A DNA stretch of 64,000 nt from Helicoverpa zea (GCF_022581195.2 NC_061454.1:124001-188000), one strand, 5' to 3'; shown: positions 23,401 through 33,733, numbered from the stretch's first letter. The notes: generated by a model not told the origin, from the letters alone. Numbers and translations are program-made.

Positions 23401-26057
23401 TAGTTTATCTTTTATCTAACAGCCCTATTTAATTAACGTGAAATCGTTTTAGGAAGACACTGCTGCTTTAATGGCCTGCTTAAATAATCGCATAATGTTG
23501 CCATTTGAATAACTCATAAAAACTTCGTAGAATTAGGAACATTTCGCAATTAGATTGATTTTTGACGGGAGTAGGGGAATCTACTTTCATACTCTTTGTA
23601 TGTACCTAGGCCAATAGACTCGCTTTCCATATTCACAAATTAAAGTCAATAAGTCACTAATGCTAATTAAATGAAGTCAGTCACTTATCGCCATCGAGGT
23701 AAATACAGAACACATATCAAAATGAAATGTAAAGTAAGCGCTACTTTCGTAGTGGTTTGTATATTTTTCTATTAATTATAATAAAAAATATATAGATTTC
23801 TAAGAAACTGGCCTGGGTATAACGGTTTACTCCTTACTGTTTTATCACAACTGGCAAGGTAAATTAGTCCTGCTGTTTGTTGCCAAAACTATCAGCTTGG
23901 AAGATACGTATATCATTACTTTGTCAAACATACGAGACATAATATTAACTGGAACATGGAATTTATTTATTCGTAGCAAATCGTAGTTCCTGAGTAACGT
24001 AGTTGACGGTATTCGTGAGATCGACGGTATATTGCTTCCTGCGCCAATATCTTCCAATAACGGCCAACTTGGAATATTTGCAACTCGTCAAACGACAGAC
24101 AGCCCCAAATTCAAATATCTTCCTCACAGAGTAGGTTTTATTGCAATGGGGTGTCGGCTGCACTCGAGTGGTTCCTTACAGCGGTGAATTATTCGCATCA
24201 CGCGGCAGATATGACGGCTCGCCGGCTGTAGCGCGTCCCACGCGCGGCGAGATCCCGGCGATACCGCGGCTATAAACTCGCTTTATGCGCACAATAAAAC
24301 GCGATGGGCGTTCCACCGGCCGCAGCGCGCTCCGCGGCTCCGCGCGGTCCCGCGGGACGCTCTTGTTTTATGCTCTATTGTGATATTAGTGGGCGGAGTG
24401 TGCCAAGTTTAGTATTCACGAGGTGCTCCAGCTAGATACTCAAGTTTGGGCATTATGCAAACTTTAATATTGCTTACCTTGTGTGAATAATACAAGAGTT
24501 CATGTGTGCACAGCTTCACGGTGACGTGCTACCTAATATGTTATCAATATTACACTCGTTGTGGGAACTTTTAGGAAAACGGTTAACGTAACTTGTCTGA
24601 GGCTTACCAAAAATTCTGTGTTAAACTTATTCAATGCGGTACATGTGTGACTTTGTATTTTATAATAATTTCTGGCAAAACACGTGTTGTTTCAGCGAAA
24701 TGCTTGTTGTATATCTGTTGTCAGATTGAGTATTGTATGACATCGCGCACTAACGCCAGTGTCAAATGATCTAATTGTGCAGTTTCATACAATTTCCCGT
24801 TTTCAATTTGTTTGCAATCTGCATGTATAGTGGGCGCGCAAGCCCGCGTTTCCATTAGACTAGTGTTGACCTGGTGCCTCCTGGCCAATTTGTGCAACAA
24901 TAGCAAGCACTAGTGCTGCACTGACCACTATATTCCAATTGTGTACTCGTAACATCAACTAGGTATAACTGTTATCAGTTAACGTGTGATTCAAATTAAC
25001 ATTTTTGTCATTGACAGGGTAAGTAGTCAAAACTACGAAAACTTATGCGGTTTGAGCAACTACTGAAACATGATCTTGTTAATTCGTGTGATACTACTGA
25101 CTTATGTTTTCTTAAAATAATTGCATCAATTGAGCTTGCATAACATTCCGGATATAACATGATCTCATATAACGTTGAAGCGATTGTGTGAGTAAAGTAA
25201 TTAGGAACATTTCCCGATAAGGCCGGTTATCGAGAGGCAGGTGTCTCTGCAGTTGTGTAACGTATTGCGGTAATGAGCTTCTGAGGTCGCGCCGACACCC
25301 AGCACGAGCTGCCAACTTTACCACTGTCAAGATATAGGTACTGAATGCTACTTGCCCAGAGCTACAGGCTTTGTACCTATGTGAAGCTAACATAAGGAAC
25401 GAGGATTCTAATTTCTGGGATATAATCGTTGACTGGAAAATAACTTACAAATAGCATCCATATAAACACGATTTCGATTCATTTGTGTGTTTAGGTATTG
25501 TGAGCGAGGTTTGATGTTAACTTTAGAACAGCTTTTGATACACTATCTCTACACAAACAATTAAAGTTATGTACGTAAATATATATCCCTTTGTATTCAA
25601 CATTAATTAGCCGTTATGTACGAAGACAAAGGCTATGGACCTCCACGTAATGACCTCAGATAGCCAAAAATAGTGGAGCGGCCACAACATTGTTAGCGGT
25701 GCTTTTAAACACTCGTAACTGGATTGGTGGAGTGTTTGATCCTCGCTAATAAGTAGAGTGAGAGTTTGGGATCAGTTATAAGGTTTGGTGTGAGGAGGTC
25801 GCCTCTGCCTCAGTCCTCTCTGATGTATTTCGACAGATGAGCTCGAAGGCTCGGCGTGACGCGACACACATTAGCATGAAGCTACTTACTAATTATGTGT
25901 GCAGTTAATTGTGTGTTTGCTCATTTGCGGAGGTCAAAGGTTATACTGCGATATATGTCTGACGCGCTATTTACTAGTTATTACATACATAATTTATGAT
26001 ACTACATAATTTATTATTAATTGGAATTAATTAATTCAATATTCTCAATATTCAATG
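20491..26057. other. Gene-free stretch
   Basis: No gene or clear mobile element on either strand. Small features only: a perfect 10-bp-stem hairpin (CGCCTTTATT ... AATAAAGGCG, 22424-22452), an AC microsatellite near 23142, and a CpG-rich patch at about 24185-24360. All reading frames are under 100 codons and have no motif. Confidence 0.5.
24185..24360. promoter_or_regulatory. CpG-rich patch, possible regulatory DNA
   Basis: Dense CG dinucleotides (CGCGCGGCGAGATCCCGGCG and CCGCAGCGCGCTCCGCGG) stand out from flanking AT-rich sequence. No reading frame or RNA structure is recognised. Could be a regulatory element or an eroded repeat core. Confidence 0.2.
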
Positions 26058-26068
26058 TTTTTTTTTTG

Positions 26069-26074
26069 TTTATT
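26069..26074 (-). terminator. Polyadenylation signal AATAAA of the R2-type LINE
   Basis: AATAAA on the minus strand directly precedes the A-run that ends the element (CCGTAATAAAC then A-run). It supports 26058 as the retrotransposon 3' end. Confidence 0.7.
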
Positions 26075-26157
26075 ACGGAAGATTTTATATAATGTACACA
26101 CTATACATATATACAAACTTGAACTACTTATCTTTATACAAAACTAAAAATAAAATA

Positions 26158-29061
26158 CTATATACAAAATATATATAAAAATAAAACATAATATATAGCA
26201 TCAAAAAATTGCTCCTCATCGCTGTCACCGGGTAATGTACCCAGAAGGCTGGCAGCATTGCCACGTTGGATGGCAATGCTCAACCTCTGTGCGAAATAAA
26301 AGCCAGCCCTTGGGTCACGAGAAGTGTCAACAAGGCGCTTAGAAATTTCCTTTGCAAGCGCGTGAGCACTCGGACCCCACGGCCCGAGAGTTTCAACCCC
26401 AAACGGCTCAAACATGTAATTCCCGATAAGGCTACTATATTTGCGCCGTTTGAGGTCTTCTGCTTGTGAAGCGGCGGAGCCGACACAACACGCAGTTCTA
26501 GGAAGATGGGATGGCGCAAGAGTGTCGACGCAGGTCGCGTCCCACACTAAAGTCCTACCCATCTTCCACGGAAATAGCGACATGCCGTCTGGTCTCTTGC
26601 CATCGTCGCGTGCCAAACCATTTGGTTCAAGTACGGCTGGCACGCCGACGGCAACAAGAGCCCGACGGATCACGTCGTTGATATTCGCATGTCGTGGTAT
26701 GCGGCCCGCACTCCGGCTGCACGACAGGCCGTGGTGACCGAGGCTGTTGACAGCTTCCCCGCAGTGGCAGCGGTGAGGAGTGCAGCATGAAGCACCCAGA
26801 CGCAGGCAGACAGCGAGTCTGAAAGTGGTGTCGTCAAACATGGTGCCTATGTTTGCCGACGGAAATGCGTGAAGCCAAAGACCTGACTCCCATTCACCCA
26901 CAGCCAGTAGGCGTGCTCGCTCCGCAGAAGTAATTGACGTATCAATGAGATTTTTCCGTATTACTCTGCAGAGCGGCTCATCCCACTGTCTCTGGGAGGA
27001 TGGGTTGGCGGGTAGATCGGTATTCGGGCATGTGACTTTCCAGGCATTAATAGCCTCCGCCAGGCATGGCACCTCAAAATTGATCAGTGTAATAGGTAGG
27101 ATTTTCCTGATCAATTTGTCAGTGCCATGGACGGAGGAAATAAATGCCGGTAAACTAATACTGGAAATTTTGCGGACGCCAAGCCCTCCCATACGGATGG
27201 GAAGTGTAGCTTGAGACCAAGCTTTGTCGTCCAAGGCCACATTTAAAATTGATGAAAGTGTGTGTCGAATTATTTTATCAATTTGATCCAAAAGGTTGAT
27301 GTGCTTCCATAAATGAGAAGCACGCAAGATGTAGGTTAATTTGGGGCCAAAGCAGCAGTATCGTAGGATGGTGATGGCTGAATGTATATTAATTTTGAAT
27401 AACCTTTCCGAAATATCATTGAAATTTTGAATTTTGTTCTCAATAAAATCCGAAAATGACTCTTCTAGTACTGGTGACCCCAGGAGGCAAAGAGAACTTT
27501 TGTCTATTATTTTTATGCCATCGGCTACTGCGTTAAAATTTTGGAGTGTCGTCTGTCTGTCGGTTGTGTCAGATATAAATAGTTCGCATTTGGAAATGTT
27601 TAGGTCAAGGCCAATGTTATGGAGTTTGTCTCTTAGGAAAATGAAATCATTAAGTACGGTATCTCTGTTGCCTCCCAGGGTCCCATCGTCGAGATACCAG
27701 ACGTTAAATTCAGAATTTAGTTGCCGAATTATTGGGTTAATTGCCAAACTAAAGATCACAGGCCCGAGGGGATCACCTTGTTGACAGCCAACAGCGGATT
27801 CTAATAGGTTGTCCCGATAAAGTAATTTGGTTGGATGTCTGTAGCACTGCCAGAGGAAACTAAAAATTTGGGGTATTTCTTTTTTGGCTTCTGCCAGCAA
27901 GGTGTCCCTGTTCACCGAGTTGAATGCGTTCTTAATGTCAACCTTCAAGATGACATCTCCGTTCCCATAATTTAGGTAGGTCGACAGGGCGTGTACGGCA
28001 GCCTCGCAGCCCCCTTTCGAGCCATAACCTAGCTGCAGGGGCTGAAATTTTTCCGAAACGTCCTCACTATAAAATTTACAGCAGATTTTGGCTGCCATAC
28101 GACGATAAGTGGTCCCCACGGCAATTGGACGAATACCGCCATCCTTCTTGCGCAAAGCACAGAGGTTTGCTCCATACAAAACGTCTATGACGGTTTCGTC
28201 CACCTTGCCGGAGAGCATAAGGTTGGTCAGGGCCGTAAGCTCCTTCAAGAGCGACTCACCTGCTTCCCCGGCGCTTGGGCAGGTGAGATCCTTCAGGTGT
28301 TGCGGACTCAAGCCGTCGAGGCCGCCTGCGGAGCCGCTCCTGAAGGAGCCTATGGCTGTGACCAGGTGTCGACCTGAAATTGTGAGGGTATGTGCGTCTG
28401 AATCAGGAGGGTCGGGAAAAGAGAGGCCATCTGCTGGGGCTGGGTGTTTACTCTCCAGAGCGGAGAGCGTGTCTGGAGAACACGGAGCCACCACATCACT
28501 GCTAAAGAGAATTCTAGCAGCCCCCCGAATGTCACCCTCGCCTAGCTTTGATTCCACTAGGCGGGGTATATTAGAAATTCTTTGGGTCGGTAATTTGGTA
28601 TCGAAATCTTCTTGGCCTAAACTTACGCAGTTGTCTTTAATTTGTTTTGTCAAGGACTTTTTGTTTGCCAAATTTTTCTGAACGTGTAAAACTCTATATG
28701 GGAAGGTGAGCAATTGCTCCCAAGCACGTTGCGAGTTCTCCCGTGCAGCCAGGCGAACACAACCTGCCAAGTGTTGAGCAACCAGGGGCCTGGCTCCACG
28801 GGGAACCCGCTTTAATACCGGAGTTGAGTTTTTTAATTTAGATAATTTTTGCCAGAAAGGATCGGTGGTTGGTGTCGGGTTTGTAGCGGTCGCATTAGCC
28901 GAGCCTGCACATTGGGATTTGTGGATCTTCCCAATGTGCACGCTCAAGCCTCGCTTACCTCTGAAGAAACGAGCTTGGGGGCACAGGGGGCATCTCTCTA
29001 GGGCATCCAGTGATCCAGAAGATTGACATGCACTATAATCCATATCATTCCCGCTGCGCAT
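26158..29061 (-). CDS. Non-LTR retrotransposon polyprotein: zinc finger, reverse transcriptase, restriction-like endonuclease
   Basis: A 967-residue intact protein expected to nick a DNA target and reverse-transcribe its own RNA there. Visible domains, in order: an N-terminal C2H2 finger (Cys24, Cys27, His42, His47) for DNA binding; a reverse transcriptase spanning roughly residues 290-530, with the VDIKNAF block (Asp375), the GCQQGDPLGP block at 425-434 and the catalytic YLDDG box (Asp458, Asp459). The C-terminal region has a CCHC knuckle (Cys765, Cys767, His776 or His777, Cys781) followed by the restriction-like endonuclease pair RPDG (Asp825) and WDAT (Asp841). This order is diagnostic of the R2/R4/NeSL/Hero superclade rather than apurinic-endonuclease LINEs. 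YLDD in place of the commoner YADD is a variant. The length is somewhat shorter than R2 proteins (~1,100 aa), and only one N-terminal finger is seen. The exact clade is not decided. Confidence 0.93.
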   Translation of the reverse strand: MRSGNDMDYSACQSSGSLDALERCPLCPQARFFRGKRGLSVHIGKIHKSQCAGSANATATNPTPTTDPFWQKLSKLKNSTPVLKRVPRGARPLVAQHLAGCVRLAARENSQRAWEQLLTFPYRVLHVQKNLANKKSLTKQIKDNCVSLGQEDFDTKLPTQRISNIPRLVESKLGEGDIRGAARILFSSDVVAPCSPDTLSALESKHPAPADGLSFPDPPDSDAHTLTISGRHLVTAIGSFRSGSAGGLDGLSPQHLKDLTCPSAGEAGESLLKELTALTNLMLSGKVDETVIDVLYGANLCALRKKDGGIRPIAVGTTYRRMAAKICCKFYSEDVSEKFQPLQLGYGSKGGCEAAVHALSTYLNYGNGDVILKVDIKNAFNSVNRDTLLAEAKKEIPQIFSFLWQCYRHPTKLLYRDNLLESAVGCQQGDPLGPVIFSLAINPIIRQLNSEFNVWYLDDGTLGGNRDTVLNDFIFLRDKLHNIGLDLNISKCELFISDTTDRQTTLQNFNAVADGIKIIDKSSLCLLGSPVLEESFSDFIENKIQNFNDISERLFKINIHSAITILRYCCFGPKLTYILRASHLWKHINLLDQIDKIIRHTLSSILNVALDDKAWSQATLPIRMGGLGVRKISSISLPAFISSVHGTDKLIRKILPITLINFEVPCLAEAINAWKVTCPNTDLPANPSSQRQWDEPLCRVIRKNLIDTSITSAERARLLAVGEWESGLWLHAFPSANIGTMFDDTTFRLAVCLRLGASCCTPHRCHCGEAVNSLGHHGLSCSRSAGRIPRHANINDVIRRALVAVGVPAVLEPNGLARDDGKRPDGMSLFPWKMGRTLVWDATCVDTLAPSHLPRTACCVGSAASQAEDLKRRKYSSLIGNYMFEPFGVETLGPWGPSAHALAKEISKRLVDTSRDPRAGFYFAQRLSIAIQRGNAASLLGTLPGDSDEEQFFDAIYYVLFLYIFCI

Positions 29062-29160
29062 CTGCGTGCTGCGGCTCGTTTTATTTACACTTATAGGCTA
29101 AAAACACTAAAAACACTAATATTACAAGAAAAATAAATCCAAAATCACACAAAAAAAGTC

Positions 29161-29524
29161 AAATTGACGGCGTCGCTTTGGCGCTGTCAGGGGCCGCGCC
29201 GCCGCACCGCGTCACCGCGTAACAGCGGCATCTCGGCACAGGCCTCGCCGGCCAGTATACAGCAGCTTGGAGCTGTCCAGCTCGCCGTGGAGTTTATAAA
29301 ATATTTTACATCGGAAATCCAGATGTAATTTTGTTAGATTGTAAAACTATGTTACGATGTCTTCGTATTTTTTCACCAAATATTACTCATAGGTTTTCTT
29401 TCCTTTTTATATTTGTACACCAGTAATGGTAAAACATGTTGGTTCAAACCTAAATATTTTTAATTATATTATAATTATAATTTTAATTTGTTTAAAGAGA
29501 CATTTGTTCTTCAATCTTTGAAAT
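29161..29524. other. GC-rich then AT-rich flank of the LINE
   Basis: About 29165-29285 is CpG-rich and may be the LINE 5' UTR/promoter or the host target. The remainder is AT-rich anonymous DNA leading to the truncated LINE copy. Confidence 0.4.
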
Positions 29525-29650
29525 ATGAGGAGCAATTTTTTGATGCTATGTATTAGTTTTAAGTTGTATATATAAGTTTATTTTTAATTTTTAAAATTAA
29601 TGTAAATATTATGTAAATATTTGAATAAATTTTCTGAATAAAAAAAAAAA
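29525..29650 (+). pseudogene. 5'-truncated 3' end of an R2-type LINE (+ orientation)
   Basis: The + strand starts ATGAGGAGCAATTTTTTGAT, matching the last codons of the intact ORF (residues EEQFFDA), then reads Met-Tyr-stop. A ~90-bp 3' UTR with AATAAA motifs and a terminal A-run (29641-29650) follows. Only the extreme 3' end of the element survives. It lies in the opposite orientation to the intact copy at 26058-29160, and its 3' UTR differs, so it is a separate, related insertion. Confidence 0.8.
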
Positions 29651-29866
29651 CATAATATAAAAGAGCATCGATCAGGCGTCGAAGTATTCCTCCGCATCAC
29701 TGTCCTCCGGAAACGTGGCCAGAAGACTGGCTGCATTGCCACGTTGAATGGCAATGCTAATTCTATGTCCAAAGAATAAGCCAGCCCTCTGGTCACGCGA
29801 AGCGTCGACAAGCCTTTTCGCGATGTCCTTGTAAAGTAACCGCGAACTCGGGCCCCATGGTCCGGG
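29651..29866 (-). pseudogene. 5'-truncated 3' end of a second R2-type LINE subfamily (- orientation)
   Basis: The minus strand encodes about 64 residues colinear with the C-terminus of the intact LINE protein, beginning GPWGPS and including RLVDASRDQRAG and IQRGNAASLLATFPEDSD, then a stop at 29672-29674. Identity to the intact copy is clear but partial (for example GTLPGDSDEEQ against ATFPEDSDAEE), so it is a diverged subfamily. The 3' side runs directly into the A-run of the + copy, making a tail-to-tail pair. Homology stops abruptly at about 29866 (5' truncation). Confidence 0.85.
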
Positions 29867-31018
29867 TCAACTCTATGGAATCATTATAATTATGTTAACT
29901 TCACAAAAAATCGGTTAACAGTTTTGATTTTCACATAAATCAACCTGTAATTGAAACTTTATGAATATTCGCATTGATAAATTATACACACCTTATGTTT
30001 CTCCGCTTGTGTACATAGACTGCATGTGAAATTCGTGTAGTTCGCGGAATCGTCACGGCGTTACAGCTGACGATAAAAGTTTAAGCAGCTGTCTCCGGCT
30101 GCTGCGAGTACAAATCGATCGCAAGTCGCTCTGAAAGCTTTGCTGTGTTCCATAAAACGATTACCGGTAAGCTAATAATGTTGTTTTGTTTATAATCCCG
30201 GAGCACTCGGATTTGTTTACTGTTTATCTGCTCACAGCTCGTGATATGTCGTTACTTTCATACAGAGGCAGAAATCTGTTTGAACTTGTTGCATCGGCAT
30301 GTGGCCTAATGTACACTAATCGCTCACAAGGACGTTACCGTGCCGCTCATTTCTGTCAGGTTTCCGTTTTACATCGTCTTTGTTTCTCATTTGTGAGGAC
30401 AACAGTCCGGTGCGAACAAAGTTGCTTGTTAAGTATTCCTTCGAGTTGAACAGCTAAATCTAACTGAAACAACTGTTCAACAAAGTATCAACAAATACTA
30501 GAACAGATTCAATCTCCAAGTTGCGTCCAGCCCCGTCTTGTGCGATTTTTTCAATTTTAATTGAAAACGCTTCAACTTTTTAATGAAGGGAAATAAAGAA
30601 AAGTTGTAAATTAAGCGCGGCCCCGCCAGACTTGCCTCTTGTCTTAATTAAGCCTGAAAGAGGAACTATTCAGTTGTTGTATTGTTTGTGCAAGGTTTCC
30701 GTGTAGGCGGCGCCGTGAGATATCGTCCGATAGCGCGGCGGCTGCTGGCTCCCCACTGTTGCTCATCTCACACAGATCGTATCGACGGCTCCATTTAGGC
30801 GCGCTTTACTTTTTATCTTGTAACTATATTGTCATTATTTTATTTCAATCTAGATAATAAATAAATAAATAAATATTTCACAGATAAACGCAGATGGCAG
30901 CTCTGAAGTGGAACAAAAGTGCTTTATTTTATTTTGTATTATTCGGTGTTTTAAATTAATAATAAATAAAATTGAATTGTATAACTGTAAAATAAATTAA
31001 TAATAATTAAATTGTAAT
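29867..31018. other. Gene-free stretch
   Basis: AT-rich, with an AAAT microsatellite at about 30857-30875. The short frame at 30186-30449 (+) has no recognisable motif. Nothing else stands out. Confidence 0.5.
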
Positions 31019-31190
31019 AGACAGCTGTGTTGCTGGGAAGTTTGTTCTTCACCGCTTCTTCTTTCCAGCCATAACACTAGGAAGTGGTGAAAGGGGGGCG
31101 TTTTGGGGGTGCTGTCATTCTTGTAAAATTTTGACGTTAAAAAGTGCTAATCGTATTAGCCTATTTTAATAAATGATTTTGACTTTGACT
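31019..31190 (+). mobile_element. Retroelement 3' tail (lepidopteran type)
   Basis: Reads ...GCTGTGTTGCTGGGAAG..., a CTTCTTCTTTCCAGC stretch, GTCATTCTTGTAAAATTTTGA, then TATTAGCCTA and AATAAATGATTTTGACTTTGAC. This series recurs as the 3' end of retroelements in lepidopteran genomes (recalled, not searched). It ends in the TTTGAC direct repeat after an AATAAA signal. No protein-coding part remains. Confidence 0.55.
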
Positions 31191-32751
31191 ATAAGCTCAA
31201 GAACAGACTGAATCTATAGTGTCAACTTGTCGACGACGATTGTAATAATATTACTCCATTTATAAGTGAATTAACTTCATCAAAAGTAAATAAGCTTCCC
31301 TCGGGGACCGGGAAAGGGCAAATAAAAGTCCGAAAAGATTACTAACAATTGAGATTGAAGATATTTTTATTCAAGTATTCAAGTGACTGGTGTTTGCAAT
31401 GTAGATTCCACGGAGCAGCAGGAACCACTCTTTTAAATTTAAACAAAAAACAAGGAAAAGATTTCTTTTGAGAAGTTCGTTGTATTATTCGCTATAGTAA
31501 TACGTATCTCTACAGAAGTTCTGCTTAAATATTTTCATTTGTTACAAGAGATAGAGTGACTTCGTGTCTTCCTAGATAAGTTTTTGAGTTCGGAGAAGCT
31601 GCTGAAACTAATATTTCAACATTATTCTCCTACTTGTTATACTTTGAAACAATAGCTTACAGCTAGAAATACTCTTTACTATAAACGTAAAAACCAATGT
31701 GCAATGCCTAAGTAGAAAATTGTTGTTAACTATCCACGTATTAGAAGTGATATGTATGTGTGTGTGTGCACTAGGTGTCGGCGTGGGGCGGCGTGTGATT
31801 GTGTTTGCGCAACTATTAGCGCGGTGTGCTCGCCACCGCCACTACTGCGCCGCGCCACGGACACACGTGACCGACTCGCAGGGGACCCACACACACTCCT
31901 TATTTAACTTACCCGCTCATACGTGTGATCGCTAATTAATGATTCCTAAAGGACCCACTTAGATGTCACCTGCAATACCAGCTTATTCATTTAACGAAAG
32001 AAATCAAACCACAAAATCAAATTAACAATGCTAAATTACAAACTAGAAGAAAATGACTTGTCTTCCCTTGTTATCAACATGATTATTCAGTTTATCGTTA
32101 TCTCGTGGCCGCGGGGATCTAGGAGGGCCGTCTCCTGATGAAAAATAAAAACAATTAACTTTATGAAAGCGTACAATGTGACCGCCGGGAGACGTGATCA
32201 CAGAACAATGTCGTCGCCATGTTTAATTTAGTAGTTTGTTTATATAGATGATATATTTGTTGATACTGCGTCTTTGTGGCAATTTTATTTGTGTTTGCCT
32301 TTAATTTCCGGCCGGTCGAGCAAGCGCCCGCGCCCCCTGGTGGACGATGCGAGCACTAGCGTAACGTTACTCTGTGACTTATCGTAAACGATTTTCATGA
32401 AAGGAAGCCACAAGAATTTCCAATTATTTTCTTTGCAGAAATCTTGTATGGCGCATGACTGCGGTCCGCCACTGAACAAAGTAAAATATTTGAACATTTG
32501 TAGGGAATCGAGCTGGTTCTCATTAATGCTAATACAATTTCAATCATTAGAAGCAATACTGCGGGAGCAACAAATACTGCAGCGCAATACAATAGCATCG
32601 AGTCGATACTACTTGTGATTCTGTGCGCGAACAAACAGAACAAATATAAAAGATCCGAAACATCTCCCAGCTCGTCGTCTTAGCGTTGTTCCGGAACATT
32701 GCAGTTCCGTCCGTCTGTCTGTGTGTCTGTGTACTACAGGCGGCAATTAAT
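31191..32751. other. Gene-free stretch
   Basis: AT-rich with short GC patches (about 31770-31870, 32300-32345) and a TGTGTG run near 31755. A GTCTGTCTGTGTGTCTGTG stretch at about 32712-32730 is a small independent microsatellite. No gene recognised. Confidence 0.5.
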
Positions 32752-33167
32752 ACAATAGGCATGATGACAGTAATCAAAAATCATTAAAATAATATATTTA
32801 TTAAATTAAACTTGAAGCTTGGAATATAAAACGCGCATTGTTTTCTTTATTAATAATGTGATTAATATGTATTTTTATAAAATAAAATTACGAAATAAGG
32901 CAATCCGCCATGATATCTTGAACACCAATCAGAGGTCGTGACGTCATTTCTCAAAACAACTCGCGCGAAAGCGCGCGAACGTCACATTTCGTTATTGTGA
33001 ACTTCCACTGCGATCTTTGTTTTTAATTAATTAATTGTGTATAACACGAGTTATGGAGCCCGGATTTATCTCATAATGCAATGCTATGTATGAATTGATA
33101 TCATAATGCTGGGAGAGTTTTTGGCATCAAATAAAGATTTTTGTTCAGCTGAATTTAGAAATGTTAA

Positions 33168-33239
33168 AACTTCCATGTAAGTATACTAGTTTAATTAAAA
33201 AAAAACTTTCATGTAAGTGTATTAGTTTAATTAAAAAAA
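33168..33239. repeat. Two-unit ~36-bp direct repeat inside the THAP element
   Basis: Two adjacent units, each AACTT(C/T)CATGTAAGT followed by (A/G)TA(C/T)TAGTTTAATT and an A-run, differ at a few bases only. Local tandem duplication within the element's interior. Confidence 0.8.
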
Positions 33240-33288
33240 TGTTAGAATTCTTCTATGTTAGAATCTAGAGAACTATGTAATAACTTAC

Positions 33289-33480
33289 ATCAAAGTGATC
33301 TTCACAAAAATAAAGTTGTACCCTGGGCAATATTGCTTTTGAATCTCGCCTTGCAAGTTTAAGCCACTTGTTTCGTATTTTTTTATTGTGAGGAACGTAC
33401 ACAAATAACTTATCAGGAGTTGTTTTGGATGTGTTCTTACACTGGGGGACCCCACAACACCTATGCACTTTCGAATTCAT
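33289..33480 (-). CDS. THAP zinc-finger domain exon (partial)
   Basis: A 64-codon reading frame from an ATG at 33478-33480 to a consensus splice donor (GAT then GTAAGT). It encodes a C2CH THAP finger: Cys9-x4-Cys14, Trp39, and Cys59-x2-His62 in the phrase FCEDHFD. THAP domains bind DNA site-specifically. The donor falls straight after the finger, in phase 0, as is common for THAP genes. No following exon with transposase or other domains is recognisable before the element's end, so the gene is truncated. It is more likely an orphan 5' exon of a transposase than a host gene, because it sits within inverted termini. If the exon is still spliced to something outside, it would be a captured finger. 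Confidence 0.75.
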
Positions 33481-33733
33481 ATTTAATAACACAAAAAACT
33501 TAATTATTGCACGAGCGTTGTTTACTTGCGTCTTGTAATTTCAGTCGTGACGTCACAAGTGACGACATGACACTGACAAGCGTTTTCGCGGCGGATTCAA
33601 AGTGGACAGAGAAAAATGCAATTATTTGATAAAAAAACTTCGCATTTTCTTAAAATTATTAATTTTTCATATAAAATAGACGTATACCTACATCATACAA
33701 AGGTATTTAAAAATTTGTCATCATGCCTATTGT

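Larger units (their letters stand above)
26058..29160 (-). mobile_element. R2-type LINE with restriction-like endonuclease, full-length-looking
   Basis: A non-LTR retrotransposon on the minus strand. Its single long ORF (26158-29061) is followed by a ~100-bp 3' UTR, an AATAAA signal and an A-run (T-run on + at 26058-26067) that marks the 3' end. The 5' boundary is uncertain. I place it provisionally near 29160; GC-rich sequence to about 29285 may still belong to the 5' UTR. I looked for a target-site duplication of the left flank (AATATTCAATG) to the right and found none, which is acceptable for this endonuclease type. The intact ORF suggests recent activity. Two truncated relatives lie within 900 bp to the right. 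Confidence 0.85.
32752..33733. mobile_element. ~980-bp terminal-inverted-repeat element carrying a THAP exon
   Basis: The termini are inverted: ACAATAGGCATGATGACA at the left (32752-32769) and TGTCATCATGCCTATTGT at the right (33716-33733), 18 bp with no mismatch. Each subterminal region contains the palindrome TGACGTCA (about 32939-32946 and 33547-33554). Inside lies a THAP zinc-finger exon on the minus strand and a ~36-bp direct repeat. No convincing target-site duplication is seen. THAP domains are the DNA-binding part of P-element-type transposases and of some other transposon families, so this is probably a deleted derivative of such a transposon. The catalytic region is missing. Confidence 0.7.

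Noticed and set aside
26945..28681. Several + frames of 89-190 codons opposite the LINE ORF
   Set aside because: Antisense shadows of the 967-codon minus-strand reading frame.
26040..29290. Target-site duplication for the intact R2-type LINE
   Set aside because: The left flank word ATTCAATG was not found to the right of the element. No duplication can be claimed.
29525..29866. Twin-priming (5' inversion) of one LINE copy
   Set aside because: The inverted piece lies on the poly-A side, and both pieces cover the same C-terminal codons with different sequences. Two separate insertions fit better.
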